Part shown: positions 8,726 through 17,665 of the stretch, one piece after another
How the letters are laid out: each line of letters opens with the position of its first letter
Position numbering within the stretch: the first letter of the stretch is position 1
DNA from: Romeriopsis navalis LEGE 11480
Lineage (GTDB): Bacteria > Cyanobacteriota > Cyanobacteriia > Leptolyngbyales > Leptolyngbyaceae
Direction: 5' to 3'
Length of the DNA: 64,000 nt
Assembly (NCBI RefSeq): GCF_015207035.1
Contig: NZ_JADEXQ010000020.1
Coordinates: 1 to 64,000 of the forward strand
Translations under genes and position numbers: made by a program
The notes under the pieces: generated by a model
Database searches by the model: none
The model's input: only the letters and a program-made list of their open reading frames with translations
Told to the model about the DNA's origin: nothing

Positions 8726-10378
8726 ATGAAAGCAGCAATTAAATTCTGTCTGAAATATGCGGTGTTTCTTGGCGTCGGACTCGCCAGCGCGGGTCTGATT
8801 GCCGGATTAGTCTCGGGCAATTGGGATATTGTGGCAACCGGTTTGATCATTGCTGGGATCGTGCTGATGGGCGTGTGGTTGCTGTTTATTGGGCGACTCG
8901 GAGCGCCAAACCAACCGAATTTTTGGCAGCGGCGATCGACCCAAGTCGGCACAAATGCCTTAGTTTCGACCCTATCTGTCTTGGCCATTCTTGGGTTAAT
9001 TAATTTTGTCGCCGTGCGGAATGTCTATCGAGCTGACATTACTGAGACACAGCAATTTTCCCTCGCACCGGAGACAAAGCAGGTTTTAAAAGGTCTGAAG
9101 TCCCCGGTGAAGATGTACCTTTTTACCCGTGACGCTGATCCCAACGATCGAATTTTGCTCGATCGGCTGACTGGGCAAACTAAGCAATTCAGCTTTGAAT
9201 ATGTTGATCCCCAGACGAATCCAACGCTGGCTCAACGTTTTAAGCTCAAGAATGACTTAGTCAATAAAGATGTGTTCTTGGAGCGATTCTCCCATTTTGA
9301 GAATCGCCCGATCACCCAGCTTGTGCAGTCGATTAATCCGGAAGTGCGGCTGTCTGAGTCCAAAATTGTCAATTCACTGATTCGCGTCACCAGCGATCGG
9401 CGGCCGAAAATTTATTTTCTCCAGGGGCATGGCGAAAAGAGCCTCAAGCCTGGTAAGCAAAGTATCTCGGCGGCGGTTAAAGGCTTAACTGATCGCAACT
9501 TTCAGGTTGAGCCCTTGAGTCTCGCCCAAACTGGTGAAGTGCCGACTGATGCGGCGGTGATTGTGGTTGCCGGTCCCCAGCAGCCATTGTTCGAACCAGA
9601 AATTAAGCTGCTGACAGAATACCAGCGCCAGGGCGGCAATTTATTAGTGTTGCTCGACCCCCGGACGGAAACCGGCATTGATCCCTTGCTGAAGCAATGG
9701 GGCATCGTGTTAGATAATCGGCTTGCGATCGACGCCTCTGGGATTGGGAAGCAGCTAAATCTGGGACCAGCGGCACCGATTGTCCAGACCTATAGCGACC
9801 ATCCGATTACGCGTAGTTTCAGCAACAGCATTTCCTTTTATCCCTATGCACGGCCGCTCGAAATCCTCGAAGTGCCGAATGTTCGGCCCAACCCGATTGT
9901 GATTACGAATGACAAAAGCTGGGCGGACGCCGATCCCGATGCCAAGCCAGTTCGATTTGGTGAAGGCGATCGAATGGGCCCATTACCGATCGGTGTCGCC
10001 CTCAGCCGGGTTGTACTGCCGACTGCTACTCCGAGCCCGACGACTGCCAATGCTCAACCGAGTCCGAGTCCGAGTCCGAGTCCAAGCCCGACGCCAGTGT
10101 CGCCCAGTCAAGAAGCCCGCATGGTGGTATTTGGCAATACGGGCTTTGCGATGGATGGCTATTTCAATCAGGCAATTAATGGCGATGTCTTGCTCAATTC
10201 CATTAGTTGGCTCAGCCAGGATGATGCCCAACCGCTATCGGTCCGGCCACGTAGCGTGAAGAACCGGCGGATTATCCCGTCCCAGGAATTGGTGTTGGGG
10301 CTATTTATTAGTGCCGTCATCATGGTGCCGTTGCTCGGTTTAATCACGGCGATCGGTTTATGGTGGCGGCGGCGTTAA
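8726..10378 (+). CDS. GldG-family ABC transporter auxiliary protein
   Basis: About 550 residues from the ATG at 8726, which has GGTGAG seven bases upstream; an in-frame ATG at 8708 adds six residues. Three hydrophobic N-terminal segments (AVFLGVGLASAGLIAGLV, VATGLIIAGIVLMGVWLLF, LVSTLSVLAILGLINFVAV) precede a large extracytoplasmic region of the GldG/ABC-auxiliary type, with IYFLQGHGEKSL and GGNLLVLLDPRTETGIDPLL. A Ser/Pro linker (PSPSPSPSPSPTP) follows, then a last membrane helix ending WWRRR. In the gliding-type exporters this subunit accompanies the GldF permease and is thought to act outside the membrane. It completes the operon begun at 6812. Confidence 0.85.
   Translation: MKAAIKFCLKYAVFLGVGLASAGLIAGLVSGNWDIVATGLIIAGIVLMGVWLLFIGRLGAPNQPNFWQRRSTQVGTNALVSTLSVLAILGLINFVAVRNVYRADITETQQFSLAPETKQVLKGLKSPVKMYLFTRDADPNDRILLDRLTGQTKQFSFEYVDPQTNPTLAQRFKLKNDLVNKDVFLERFSHFENRPITQLVQSINPEVRLSESKIVNSLIRVTSDRRPKIYFLQGHGEKSLKPGKQSISAAVKGLTDRNFQVEPLSLAQTGEVPTDAAVIVVAGPQQPLFEPEIKLLTEYQRQGGNLLVLLDPRTETGIDPLLKQWGIVLDNRLAIDASGIGKQLNLGPAAPIVQTYSDHPITRSFSNSISFYPYARPLEILEVPNVRPNPIVITNDKSWADADPDAKPVRFGEGDRMGPLPIGVALSRVVLPTATPSPTTANAQPSPSPSPSPSPTPVSPSQEARMVVFGNTGFAMDGYFNQAINGDVLLNSISWLSQDDAQPLSVRPRSVKNRRIIPSQELVLGLFISAVIMVPLLGLITAIGLWWRRR
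10058..10081 (+). repeat. Tandem hexanucleotide repeat inside gldG-like gene
   Basis: Four perfect tandem copies of CCGAGT, followed by degenerate copies, encode the Pro-Ser repeats of the linker between the soluble domain and the last helix. Such a tract can change linker length by slippage in steps of two residues without breaking the frame. Confidence 0.8.
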
Positions 10379-10507
10379 AGGTCGTGGTGCAGGCCTTGGC
10401 GATCGCTGGCGCCATTCAGCTATGACATAATACTTAACGCCATTTTTCATAATTTCCCGGCAGAATGGGCCTAACACGGGGTGCGAATCACCCCCATAGG
10501 ATTCCTC

Positions 10508-11128
10508 ATGCCTTTGTCTCATCGACCAACTTCAGCGGATGTTGAAACAAAAACGCGGATTATGAAATCGGCGATGCGGCTGTTTGCCAAGCGCGGGTTT
10601 GATTCGACGACGACAAAGGATTTGGCGGAAGATGCGGGCGTCGCTGAAGGCACATTGTTTCGGCACTTTACCAATAAAAAAGCCATTCTGATTGAAGTTG
10701 CGACGCAAGGATGGATTGACCTGCTGACGGATTTGCTGACGGAATTTAGCGAAATGGGCAGCTATAAAGCGGTGGCGCAAGTCATGCGGAATCGCATGAT
10801 GCACATGCGCGAGAATGTTGATTTATTGCGGGTTTGCTTTATTGAAGTGCAGTTCCATGAGGACTTGCGGGAGCGGATTCAGTCGGAAGTGATTGAAAAG
10901 ATGACGGATGTGGCCGAAGCCTTTTTCCAGACGGCGATGGATCAAGGGATCTATCGTCAGCAAGATCCCCGCCTCGTCGCCCGGGTCTTTCTCGGAATGT
11001 TTACGATCGCCAGTTTTAGTCAGAATACGATCGCTGATCCGAATGCCTCGCCCGAAGAGCTTAAGGAAATGGCCGAAGGGCTATCGGATATTTTCCTGAA
11101 TGGTGTCTTAGCGAAAGCTGGGGCTTAA
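10508..11128 (+). CDS. TetR/AcrR family transcriptional regulator
   Basis: 206 residues from ATG MPLSHRPTSAD; a GTG at 10481 in frame is less likely. The N-terminal helix-turn-helix reads TRIMKSAMRLFAKRGFDST then TTKDLAEDAGVAEGTLFRH followed by FTNKKAI, the classic TetR DNA-binding pattern (about residues 18-65). The remaining part is the helical ligand-binding domain, whose ligand cannot be read. It stands between the GldG-like gene and the M24 peptidase, with about 130 bp upstream, and might control either. A local regulator of the exporter operon is a reasonable guess but not shown. Confidence 0.9.
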   Translation: MPLSHRPTSADVETKTRIMKSAMRLFAKRGFDSTTTKDLAEDAGVAEGTLFRHFTNKKAILIEVATQGWIDLLTDLLTEFSEMGSYKAVAQVMRNRMMHMRENVDLLRVCFIEVQFHEDLRERIQSEVIEKMTDVAEAFFQTAMDQGIYRQQDPRLVARVFLGMFTIASFSQNTIADPNASPEELKEMAEGLSDIFLNGVLAKAGA

Positions 11129-11195
11129 ACCCGCTTGCCAGCATGTTTTTTTTGCAGTGATAATAGAATAATTGTTGCGCTTTGGAATAGAGTTC

Positions 11196-12608
11196 ATGCC
11201 CTCTCTTGCGGATACCCTACGTCAACGTCGTGAGTGGCTTGCGGCATTAATTGATTTTCCGGTGTTGCTTTGGTCCGGGGTGCGTCCGGCCCGGAACTTT
11301 CCGGCGAATCAATATCCCTTTCGCGCCAGTAGCCATTTTTTGTATTTTGCGGGTTTGCCGTTAGAGCGGTCCGCAATTCAGCTACAAAATGGCCGTATGA
11401 CGCTGTTTCTGGATGACCCCAGTCCAGCAGCGGCCCTCTGGCACGGAACCGCTCCGACCCGCGATCAAATTGCGGCCCAAATTGGTGCGGATGCGGCTTA
11501 CCCCTACGCCGAGCTAATGCCCACGGAAGATCCGCGCGATCCATCACTGCTGGAAGTCAGTAAATGGGCGATGGAAGCGGCGACGATCGGTCTCCCCAGT
11601 CCCGTTCGGGATGCCCAATCGGATATGCTCGATCGTACCGTCGAAGCTCCGAATATCCCTAATGTGGTGGATGTTCAGCTGGCCCGCGCGATCGTCTCAC
11701 TGCGCATGCAACATGATTCCACAGCTGTGGAATCGATCAAAGCGGCGGTGCAGGCAACGCTTGAGGCGCATCGGGTTGGTATGCAGGTGACGACCACCGT
11801 CACGACAGAAGCCGGCGTCCGCGCGGCCATGGAGCAGGTCTTGATGACCCATAATATGACCACAGCGTATAACAGCATTGTCACCATCCAAGGCGAGGTG
11901 CTGCATAACGAGCACTATCATCATCCTTTAACGGCAGGTGATTTACTGTTGGTCGATGTGGGTGCGGAGACAGCGACGGGCTGGGCGGCTGATGTAACCC
12001 GCACTTGGCCAGTCTCAGGGCAATTTTCGCCAACTCAGCGGGCAGTCTATGACGTTGTGTTAGCGGCCCATGATGCCGCAATCGCGGCCATGGCCCCTGG
12101 AGTGGAATATCGTGACATCCATTTACTCGCTTGTCGCCACCTTGCAGCGGGTTTGGTTGAGCTCGGAATTTTGCAGGGGCAACCCGATGGTTTGGTAGAA
12201 CAAGATGCCCATGCGCTCTTTTTTCCCCATGGGATTGGGCATCTGCTAGGCCTTGATGTACATGACATGGAAGATTTGGGCGATTTGGCCGGATATGCCG
12301 AGGGACGTCAACGCAGCAATCGGTTTGGCCTAGGCTATCTGCGGCTCGATCGGCCCTTGCAGCCACAGATGATTGTGACGATTGAGCCGGGTTTTTACCA
12401 GGTCCCAGCCTTGCTCAATGACCCTCAGCGGCGGCATCAGTATCGTGATGTTGTGAATTGGGAGCGCCTAGAGCAGTTTGCGGATGTGCGGGGCATTCGG
12501 ATTGAAGATGATGTGCTGCTGACGGAATCGGGGGTGGAGATTCTGACGCAGGATTTGCCCACCCAAGCGGTGGCGATCGAACAGTTAGTCCAATCGGGAC
12601 GGATCTAA
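11196..12608 (+). CDS. pepP: M24 family metallopeptidase (Xaa-Pro aminopeptidase type)
   Basis: 470 residues starting MPSLADTLRQRREWL at the ATG 11196; a TTG at 11172 in the same frame is rejected. An N-terminal aminopeptidase-P domain is followed by a pita-bread catalytic domain. All five expected metal ligands can be placed: Asp in LLLVDVGAE, Asp in WAADVTRTW, His in HGIGHLLGLDVHD, Glu in VTIEPGFY and Glu in RGIRIEDDVLLTESG. The family removes N-terminal residues preceding proline using two Mn/Co/Zn ions in the cytoplasm. Length fits cyanobacterial PepP. The gene converges on cyAbrB and shares the hairpin between them. Confidence 0.9.
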   Translation: MPSLADTLRQRREWLAALIDFPVLLWSGVRPARNFPANQYPFRASSHFLYFAGLPLERSAIQLQNGRMTLFLDDPSPAAALWHGTAPTRDQIAAQIGADAAYPYAELMPTEDPRDPSLLEVSKWAMEAATIGLPSPVRDAQSDMLDRTVEAPNIPNVVDVQLARAIVSLRMQHDSTAVESIKAAVQATLEAHRVGMQVTTTVTTEAGVRAAMEQVLMTHNMTTAYNSIVTIQGEVLHNEHYHHPLTAGDLLLVDVGAETATGWAADVTRTWPVSGQFSPTQRAVYDVVLAAHDAAIAAMAPGVEYRDIHLLACRHLAAGLVELGILQGQPDGLVEQDAHALFFPHGIGHLLGLDVHDMEDLGDLAGYAEGRQRSNRFGLGYLRLDRPLQPQMIVTIEPGFYQVPALLNDPQRRHQYRDVVNWERLEQFADVRGIRIEDDVLLTESGVEILTQDLPTQAVAIEQLVQSGRI

Positions 12609-12623
12609 CGGGCTAATTTACCA

Positions 12624-12657
12624 AAAATCCCCGGTGCTTATGGATGAAGCACCGGGG
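12624..12657 (-). terminator. Rho-independent terminator of the cyAbrB gene
   Basis: Arms at 12629-12639 and 12647-12657 form an 11-bp perfect stem with a 7-nt loop. Read on the minus strand it is followed by a TTTTT run (12624-12628), so it terminates the cyAbrB transcript. There is no T-run on the plus-strand side for the peptidase gene. Confidence 0.85.
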
Positions 12658-12690
12658 GTAGATTCTGGCAAGTTCAGGGCAGCCGAGAAT

Positions 12691-13080
12691 TTACTCCTCT
12701 TCTTCCTCTTCTCCAACCTGCTTGAGCTTGATATGTTTGCGGCCCAAGGTGATGATAAATTCATCGCCGGGTTCTAAATCCATCTGCTTCGTATAAGCCG
12801 CACCAATCAATAGATTGCCATTTGATTGCACGCTAATCCGATAGCTTGGTGTGCGTCCACCGCGACCGCTACCATCGCCTTTCCCATCAAGTTCCATGCC
12901 CATTGCATCAAGCAATGCGTTCTGAAACTTCATGATATTTACCCGCGACTGACCCGTTTTAGTTGTGGTCAAGTAGCCGCAGGCACGTGCTTTTTCTTCT
13001 TTGCTCAAGTCTTCTAATTCTTTAACTTGCTTGAGCAATGCCTCACCAGTAAGAGGCTCATTTTTCTTCTTTCTAGACAT
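12691..13080 (-). CDS. cyAbrB-family transcriptional regulator
   Basis: 129 residues: MSRKKKNEPLTGEALLKQ, then KELEDLSKEEKARACGY, a central linker rich in Gly/Asp, and a C-terminal AbrB-like swapped-hairpin region (SYRISVQSNGNLLIGAAYTK through DEFIITLGRKHIKLKQV). It ends in a run of glutamates. This layout, with the AbrB domain at the C-terminus, is specific to cyanobacteria. These proteins are nucleoid-associated regulators of carbon/nitrogen balance and hydrogenase genes. Two paralogues usually exist and I cannot say which this is. The gene is convergent with the M24 peptidase and has its own terminator. Confidence 0.92.
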   Translation of the reverse strand: MSRKKKNEPLTGEALLKQVKELEDLSKEEKARACGYLTTTKTGQSRVNIMKFQNALLDAMGMELDGKGDGSGRGGRTPSYRISVQSNGNLLIGAAYTKQMDLEPGDEFIITLGRKHIKLKQVGEEEEEE

Positions 13081-13366
13081 TCAGTTAGGTTAAGTTTTTC
13101 CACATTTGGTCAATTAAAACGATGGCTTGGAAACCCTTCCTACCAGCGTTTAACGCGGTTTTCACGATACGTATACGGTGAACTTTCACGTTTACAGCTT
13201 AATCATCTTACATGAATTGATCATTTACTCCAACTGATAGAAACAATTGCTTGACCAAACTAATAGTTTCGTCTCTATCGGAAGGCAGAGATGGATAATT
13301 CTGTTGCGGCATTTGGCCTGGATATGTGAGTAATACCGCCTAATATTTTTTCGCTCTGGGAGTCAG

Positions 13367-13408
13367 CCTCAAAAATAAAAAGGACAAGCAGAACATTGGT
13401 CTGCTTGC
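13367..13408 (-). terminator. Orphan rho-independent terminator-like hairpin
   Basis: Arms CAAGCAGA (13385-13392) and TCTGCTTG (13400-13407) pair perfectly around a 7-nt loop. On the minus strand the hairpin is followed by TCCTTTTTATTTTT, a good U-tract. It cannot serve the plus strand, where no T-run follows. No protein gene ends just before it, so it may terminate an unannotated small RNA transcribed leftward. Confidence 0.5.
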
Positions 13409-13748
13409 CTCTACCATTCATTCACCTGTATTCATAAAGTAAGCGGCGGATTTGTCAGCCTTATGTTATTCATGTGAACGTTATGTCACAGGTTGTCCGC
13501 GATCGCTGAAACTGCTTTTCTGCAACAGTTTTGCGGATTGAATTCGATCTTGCGGAATGGCTGATGTGCCGACAAATCGCGCCGCCTGTGACGGCATGTG
13601 TCGGGTTTCACTGCCCCGATCATCGGAACCCAGGCTAAAATTGGAATCTGGGAGCAAAATTTGATCATCTGGCGTCTACTTACGTAGTTGTCGTCCGACT
13701 TTTGTTTAATTGAGTGATACGTGATGATTGTGTGATTGCAATGTCAGC

Positions 13749-13782
13749 GTGACCAGCTTGTGACTCGAATGTCACATGTGAC
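13749..13782 (+). promoter_or_regulatory. Phased GTGAC/GTCAC half-site array upstream of Deg protease
   Basis: Four half-sites occur in 34 bp: GTGAC at 13749 and 13760, GTCAC at 13771 and GTGAC at 13778. The first three are spaced exactly 11 bp apart, one helical turn. The last two form the perfect palindrome GTCACATGTGAC. A possible -10 (TATATT) lies at 13786-13791. The layout looks like a multi-subunit regulator site. It is not a CRP site, because the spacer is 8 rather than 6. Confidence 0.45.
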
Positions 13783-13955
13783 TTCTATATTGTTATTTAT
13801 ATTGAAGGTGCTGACGATTTGTCACGAGACAATTTCCAGTTAAGGTGATGCCCTCTGGCTGTGACATTGATATCGTTCACTCCCCAGATCACTGTTTTCA
13901 ATTCGGGCATTGACCCAATCACTACTTTGTCCTTTTCTAGGAGTTTGAAAGGTTC

Positions 13956-15236
13956 ATGAATCCGCAGGCTGAACATTCCCAGGACCCAGGTACCCAAGGT
14001 TTGAAGCAAAAAAAAATGAAGCGACTCGGTCAACGCTTAGTTACTTATACGGTGCTCCCGATCGCGGGTGCTGGTTTAGCGATCGCCGCGTTTCAAGGGA
14101 CTGCTTCCCGTCCTTCGATTGCCCAATCAGCTGTGCCCGCTGCCGGTACGACGTTATTGGCCCAAGGTCGGACAGGGGCGCTTGCGGCTTCTGGTGGGGC
14201 AAATTTTATCGCTGATGCCGTTGAGCGGGTGGGTCCCGCGGTTGTCCGGATTGATGCGGCCCGTACGATTAAAGCGCGGCGATCGCCGGTCTTTGACGAT
14301 CCGTTCTTCCGGCAATTTTTTGGTGATTCCTTTGGGCCGGGGAGTCAACCCCGTCAACGGGAAGAACGTGGCACCGGTTCAGGCTTCATCATTAGCGCCG
14401 ATGGTTTAGTCGTGACGAATGCCCATGTGATCGATCGTGCCGATAATGTGACTGTGACCCTGCGTGACGGGCGAGAATTTAAGGGTAAAGTGCTCGGCAC
14501 GGATTCTTTAACTGATTTGGCGGTGATTCGGATTGAAGCGAAGCAATTGCCGACCGCGCCCTTAGGCAACTCTGACCAATTGCGTCCCGGTGAGTGGGCG
14601 ATCGCCATTGGTAATCCATTGGGCTTGGATAATACCGTAACCGCGGGCATTATCAGCGCGACGGGTCGTACCAGCGCCGATGTCGGGATTCCCGACAAGC
14701 GGGTCGGCTTTATTCAGACCGATGCCGCGATTAACCCTGGTAACTCCGGTGGTCCGTTGCTGAATCAGCGCGGTGAGGTGATTGGCGTGAATACGGCGAT
14801 TCGCCGCCAGGCTCAGGGGTTAGGATTTGCCATTCCCGTTAATACAGCCAGGCGGATTGCGGAGGAATTAGTGGATAAAGGGAAGGTTTCTCATCCTTAC
14901 TTGGGGATTCAGATGCGGACGCTCTCCGATAATCTGAAAAAGCAGCTGAATGACGATCCCAATCGACCCGCGACAATCAGTGTCAACCAAGGCGTTGTGA
15001 TCTTTGGTGTGGCCCGCAATTCCCCAGCCGCGAAGTCGGGAATTCGCCGTGGCGATGTGATTACTAAAATCAATGGTCAGGATATTCAGTCGGCGGAAGA
15101 TGTTCAGGCTGCCGTGGCGCAAACGACGGTGGGTCAAGCATTAAAAGTCGAATTGAATCGCAGTGGGAAGAAAGTCAATCTTTCTGTGCGTCCCGGGGAG
15201 TTTCCCACGCAGCAGTTACGCCGCCGCCGTCGCTAG
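13956..15236 (+). CDS. Deg/HtrA-family serine protease
   Basis: 426 residues. An N-terminal membrane/signal segment (VTYTVLPIAGAGLAIAAF, about 29-46) is followed by a trypsin-like domain with the full triad: H157 in TNAHVIDRADN, D187 in LTDLAVIRI and S264 in GNSGGPLLN. One PDZ domain follows, with FGVARNSPAAKSGIRRGDV near 350-370, and the tail is RRRRR. It matches the cyanobacterial HhoA/HhoB/HtrA group, which degrades or refolds damaged periplasmic and thylakoid-lumen proteins. I cannot assign which of the three. Start supported by AGGAG 12 bases upstream. The unusual GTGAC array lies upstream. Confidence 0.93.
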   Translation: MNPQAEHSQDPGTQGLKQKKMKRLGQRLVTYTVLPIAGAGLAIAAFQGTASRPSIAQSAVPAAGTTLLAQGRTGALAASGGANFIADAVERVGPAVVRIDAARTIKARRSPVFDDPFFRQFFGDSFGPGSQPRQREERGTGSGFIISADGLVVTNAHVIDRADNVTVTLRDGREFKGKVLGTDSLTDLAVIRIEAKQLPTAPLGNSDQLRPGEWAIAIGNPLGLDNTVTAGIISATGRTSADVGIPDKRVGFIQTDAAINPGNSGGPLLNQRGEVIGVNTAIRRQAQGLGFAIPVNTARRIAEELVDKGKVSHPYLGIQMRTLSDNLKKQLNDDPNRPATISVNQGVVIFGVARNSPAAKSGIRRGDVITKINGQDIQSAEDVQAAVAQTTVGQALKVELNRSGKKVNLSVRPGEFPTQQLRRRRR

Positions 15237-15370
15237 TTCGTTGAGCGGTGCTGGAACTTGTGAATTATTGACCGCGCGACGATTGGCCTTGGGCTGATCG
15301 TCGCGGTTTTGGCTTGGATGCTAAAGTAACGATCGTCGGCTTGATCGGACGGGAATACGATAAACGAACG

Positions 15371-15937
15371 ATGACTGAACCGATGTGCGATGCGCCACTA
15401 GAAATCATTACCCTCGGACATCCGGTTCTGCGCCAGATGGCGCAACCCGTGGAGCATATCCATGCTCCGGAGATTCAACAGTTAATCGATCAGCTAATTG
15501 CCTTGGCCGATCACTCGAATGGTGTCGGCATTGCCGCCTCACAGGTAGGGATCCCGCTCCAGATCATGATTATTGCATCCCACCCAACGCCCCGTTATCC
15601 TGCGGCACCGTCGATGCCGCCAACGGCCTTAATTAACCCCCAGATAGTGGCTTGTTCAGACGCGATCGATGTCGACTGGGAAGGCTGTCTGAGTGTACCG
15701 AACTGTCGTGCCCAAGTGCCGCGTCATCGTGATGTGACGGTGGTTTACCGAGATCGGACTGGAGCGGAGCGGACGATCGAATTTACCGGCTTCATTGCCC
15801 GCATTTTTCAACATGAATACGATCATTTTCAAGGCATTGTATTTCCCGATCGAATTCAGACTCCGGAATCAATGGTATCGGAAGCGGTCTATCAGCAAAT
15901 ATTGGCGAATGCCGCGCCGTCAACTCCAAATTCCTGA
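15371..15937 (+). CDS. def: Peptide deformylase
   Basis: 188 residues from the ATG at 15371 (MTEPMCDAPLEIITLGHP); a TTG at 15314 in frame is less likely. All three conserved motifs are present: GVGIAASQVG (51-60), EGCLSVP (104-110, with metal ligand Cys106) and QHEYDH (147-152, with two His ligands and the catalytic Glu149). The enzyme removes the formyl group from the N-terminal methionine of nascent proteins. The gene lies 134 bp after the protease gene in the same direction and may be read separately. Confidence 0.95.
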   Translation: MTEPMCDAPLEIITLGHPVLRQMAQPVEHIHAPEIQQLIDQLIALADHSNGVGIAASQVGIPLQIMIIASHPTPRYPAAPSMPPTALINPQIVACSDAIDVDWEGCLSVPNCRAQVPRHRDVTVVYRDRTGAERTIEFTGFIARIFQHEYDHFQGIVFPDRIQTPESMVSEAVYQQILANAAPSTPNS

Positions 15938-16126
15938 CTTAATCAGCTCCAAAATACCTCTCTCTGGGGATGTATTTGGTGATTGAGACCGCTAGAATAT
16001 TGCGCAATTCAGGGTGAATTGAAGTCCTTGGTGAATTTTGCTATATCTACATTTAGATATGCTGTGATTGCAGTTGTTTGCCTTGAATTAATGATGTGTC
16101 GTAATGTTTTAAGTTGGTTGTAACCT

Positions 16127-17182
16127 ATGGCTCCAGAATTACGTGGATGTGGTTTAGGCTTGATGGCGGTTGTGCTGTTGGCGACCCCCGCTATGGCCCA
16201 ACGCTCACGCGACTATACGCCGAGTCAGTTTGTGTCAGCCCTCAATGGGTTGGGCTATCCGGTCAAGTTGACTGATACGGTCGAAACGCCGATTGTGCGC
16301 CAAGCGATCCGGGATTTTCAACGGCGATACAACTTACCCGTGACTGGGACCATGACGCCTGCGAGTCAGGATCAAGCAGCGGCTCTCGTGAAAGCGCTAC
16401 AGCAAAATCTGAATCAAGTGCTCAAACCCTCGCCGGCTCTACCTCAAAACCAATATTACGGCGCTCAGACAGAATCGTTTATCAAGGTGTTCCAATCGCG
16501 TAATCGTCTCCCGGTAACGGGAATTGCCACCTTAGAAATTCGCAGTCGGTTGGCTCAAGCCTTACTCAATAGTGGGCCGCCACAGGCTGTACCGGCAGTG
16601 AGTCAGTCCAATGCGCGTCCTCTGGCGACGAATGCTTCTTCGGTGATTCCGCCGATTCCCCCTGCCCCCGAACCGCCAACGGCAGCGGCTCCAGTTGCCG
16701 CACCACCGTTACCAGCGGTTGTCGCGCCACTGCCGGTAGCGCCACGACGGCCTGTGATGGTCGCCCCCGTTCAAACCTTTGCGACACCGCGTCCAAATGT
16801 TAAATTTGGTCGGCTTTACACCGAACTTGAGTTTCGTCGCGTGCTGCAAGGGCTGGGTTATGATATTAATCCCACGAAGTTTCTCTCTGATACTTCCGCT
16901 GTGGTGGCGATTCAAGATTTCCAAGCCCGCTATGGTTTAGCGTTAACTGGGGCAGCGGATCAGCCGACTCAAGCAATGGTGCGTAAAATTTTGCGCGTGC
17001 TGCAATATAACCTCCAGTTGGTGAGCGATCGGCCAGTCGCGATTACGGAGTTCTATGACGATGCCACGTCCGCATCAGTGCGGGCCTTCCAGCAACGGAA
17101 TAAACTCCGAGTCGATGGCTTGGCCACGGTTTCTGTCCGACGGGCGATCGATAATCAAGCAAAGCGCCGCCTCATCAAATAG
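16127..17182 (+). CDS. Secreted protein with multiple peptidoglycan-binding domains
   Basis: 351 residues. The signal peptide (GLGLMAVVLLATPAMA, cleavage likely after AMA at about residue 24) precedes two pairs of peptidoglycan-binding_1 helical repeats. Typical motifs are VRQAIRDFQRRYNLPVTGTM, FIKVFQSRNRLPVTGIAT, VVAIQDFQARYGLALTGAAD and SVRAFQQRNKLRVDGLAT. A Pro/Ala-rich linker lies in the middle (about 170-215). No catalytic domain is seen, so it is probably a cell-wall-associated binding protein. There is about 190 bp of A/T-rich upstream sequence. Confidence 0.88.
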   Translation: MAPELRGCGLGLMAVVLLATPAMAQRSRDYTPSQFVSALNGLGYPVKLTDTVETPIVRQAIRDFQRRYNLPVTGTMTPASQDQAAALVKALQQNLNQVLKPSPALPQNQYYGAQTESFIKVFQSRNRLPVTGIATLEIRSRLAQALLNSGPPQAVPAVSQSNARPLATNASSVIPPIPPAPEPPTAAAPVAAPPLPAVVAPLPVAPRRPVMVAPVQTFATPRPNVKFGRLYTELEFRRVLQGLGYDINPTKFLSDTSAVVAIQDFQARYGLALTGAADQPTQAMVRKILRVLQYNLQLVSDRPVAITEFYDDATSASVRAFQQRNKLRVDGLATVSVRRAIDNQAKRRLIK

Positions 17183-17224
17183 TGACTTGTAGCGAGTTGG
17201 TTGGGCGCTAAGGGTTTATCTATA

Positions 17225-17665
17225 TTAGTCCTGATTAACCGTTAGGTATGGGTGAAAGAGGGACTGTAAATCCGGGGTGAGCGCCTTGGGAAGATGGCTG
17301 TTGCAATCGGTAAAAATCCAGCTTTGGGTGGCTTCGGCGACAGTGCCATCTTCCGCGTTATAAAAGCAAATCTTCAAATCAAGATTGGCATCTTCCAACC
17401 GCGTGATCCAAAGTTCGACCCGTACCCGATCGCCTAAGGATAAAGGGCGCCAGTATTGAATCGATGTTTGGGTTAAGACGGGCAAGAGATCGTAGCTAGC
17501 CAATTGATTGCGCGGTAGGGCAATCCCCTCGAGGAGCTTCAGCCAAGCAATTTCAATCCACTGGATATAGACAATATGGCTAACAAAGCCGGAGAAATCA
17601 ATCTGGTAGCTATAGGCTTCCAGATCAAAGGTAATGGTATTCACTGTGGGTAAAGTCAGACTCAT
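17225..17665 (-). CDS. Hotdog-fold acyl-CoA thioesterase
   Basis: 146 residues. The start TFDLEAYSYQIDFSGFVSH matches the 4-hydroxybenzoyl-CoA thioesterase-type hotdog domain, with the catalytic Asp in the Y-x-x-x-D-x-x-G pattern and the following helix VYIQWIEIAWLKLLE. Cyanobacterial relatives include the DHNA-CoA thioesterase of phylloquinone synthesis as well as uncharacterised acyl-CoA thioesterases; I cannot decide. It faces the peptidoglycan-binding protein gene tail to tail with a 42-bp gap. Confidence 0.82.
   Translation of the reverse strand: MSLTLPTVNTITFDLEAYSYQIDFSGFVSHIVYIQWIEIAWLKLLEGIALPRNQLASYDLLPVLTQTSIQYWRPLSLGDRVRVELWITRLEDANLDLKICFYNAEDGTVAEATQSWIFTDCNSHLPKALTPDLQSLFHPYLTVNQD

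Larger units (their letters stand above)
13081..13955. other. 875-bp intergenic region between cyAbrB and the Deg protease
   Basis: No convincing protein gene is present. The region holds the divergent promoters of cyAbrB and the protease, a minus-strand terminator-like hairpin (13367-13408) with no annotated gene ahead of it, and a cluster of GTGAC/GTCAC half-sites (13749-13782), with further TGTCAC/GTGACA words near 13484, 13818 and 13859. A 60-codon minus frame at 13486-13668 lacks a ribosome-binding site and is not called. Confidence 0.6.

Noticed and set aside
13486-13668. 60-codon minus frame between cyAbrB and the protease gene
   Set aside because: No ribosome-binding site and no recognisable features. 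The nearby terminator might instead belong to a small RNA.
13759-13776. CRP/SYCRP1-like site TGTGA...TCACA
   Set aside because: The spacer is 8 bp, not the 6 bp required; reported instead as a GTGAC half-site array.
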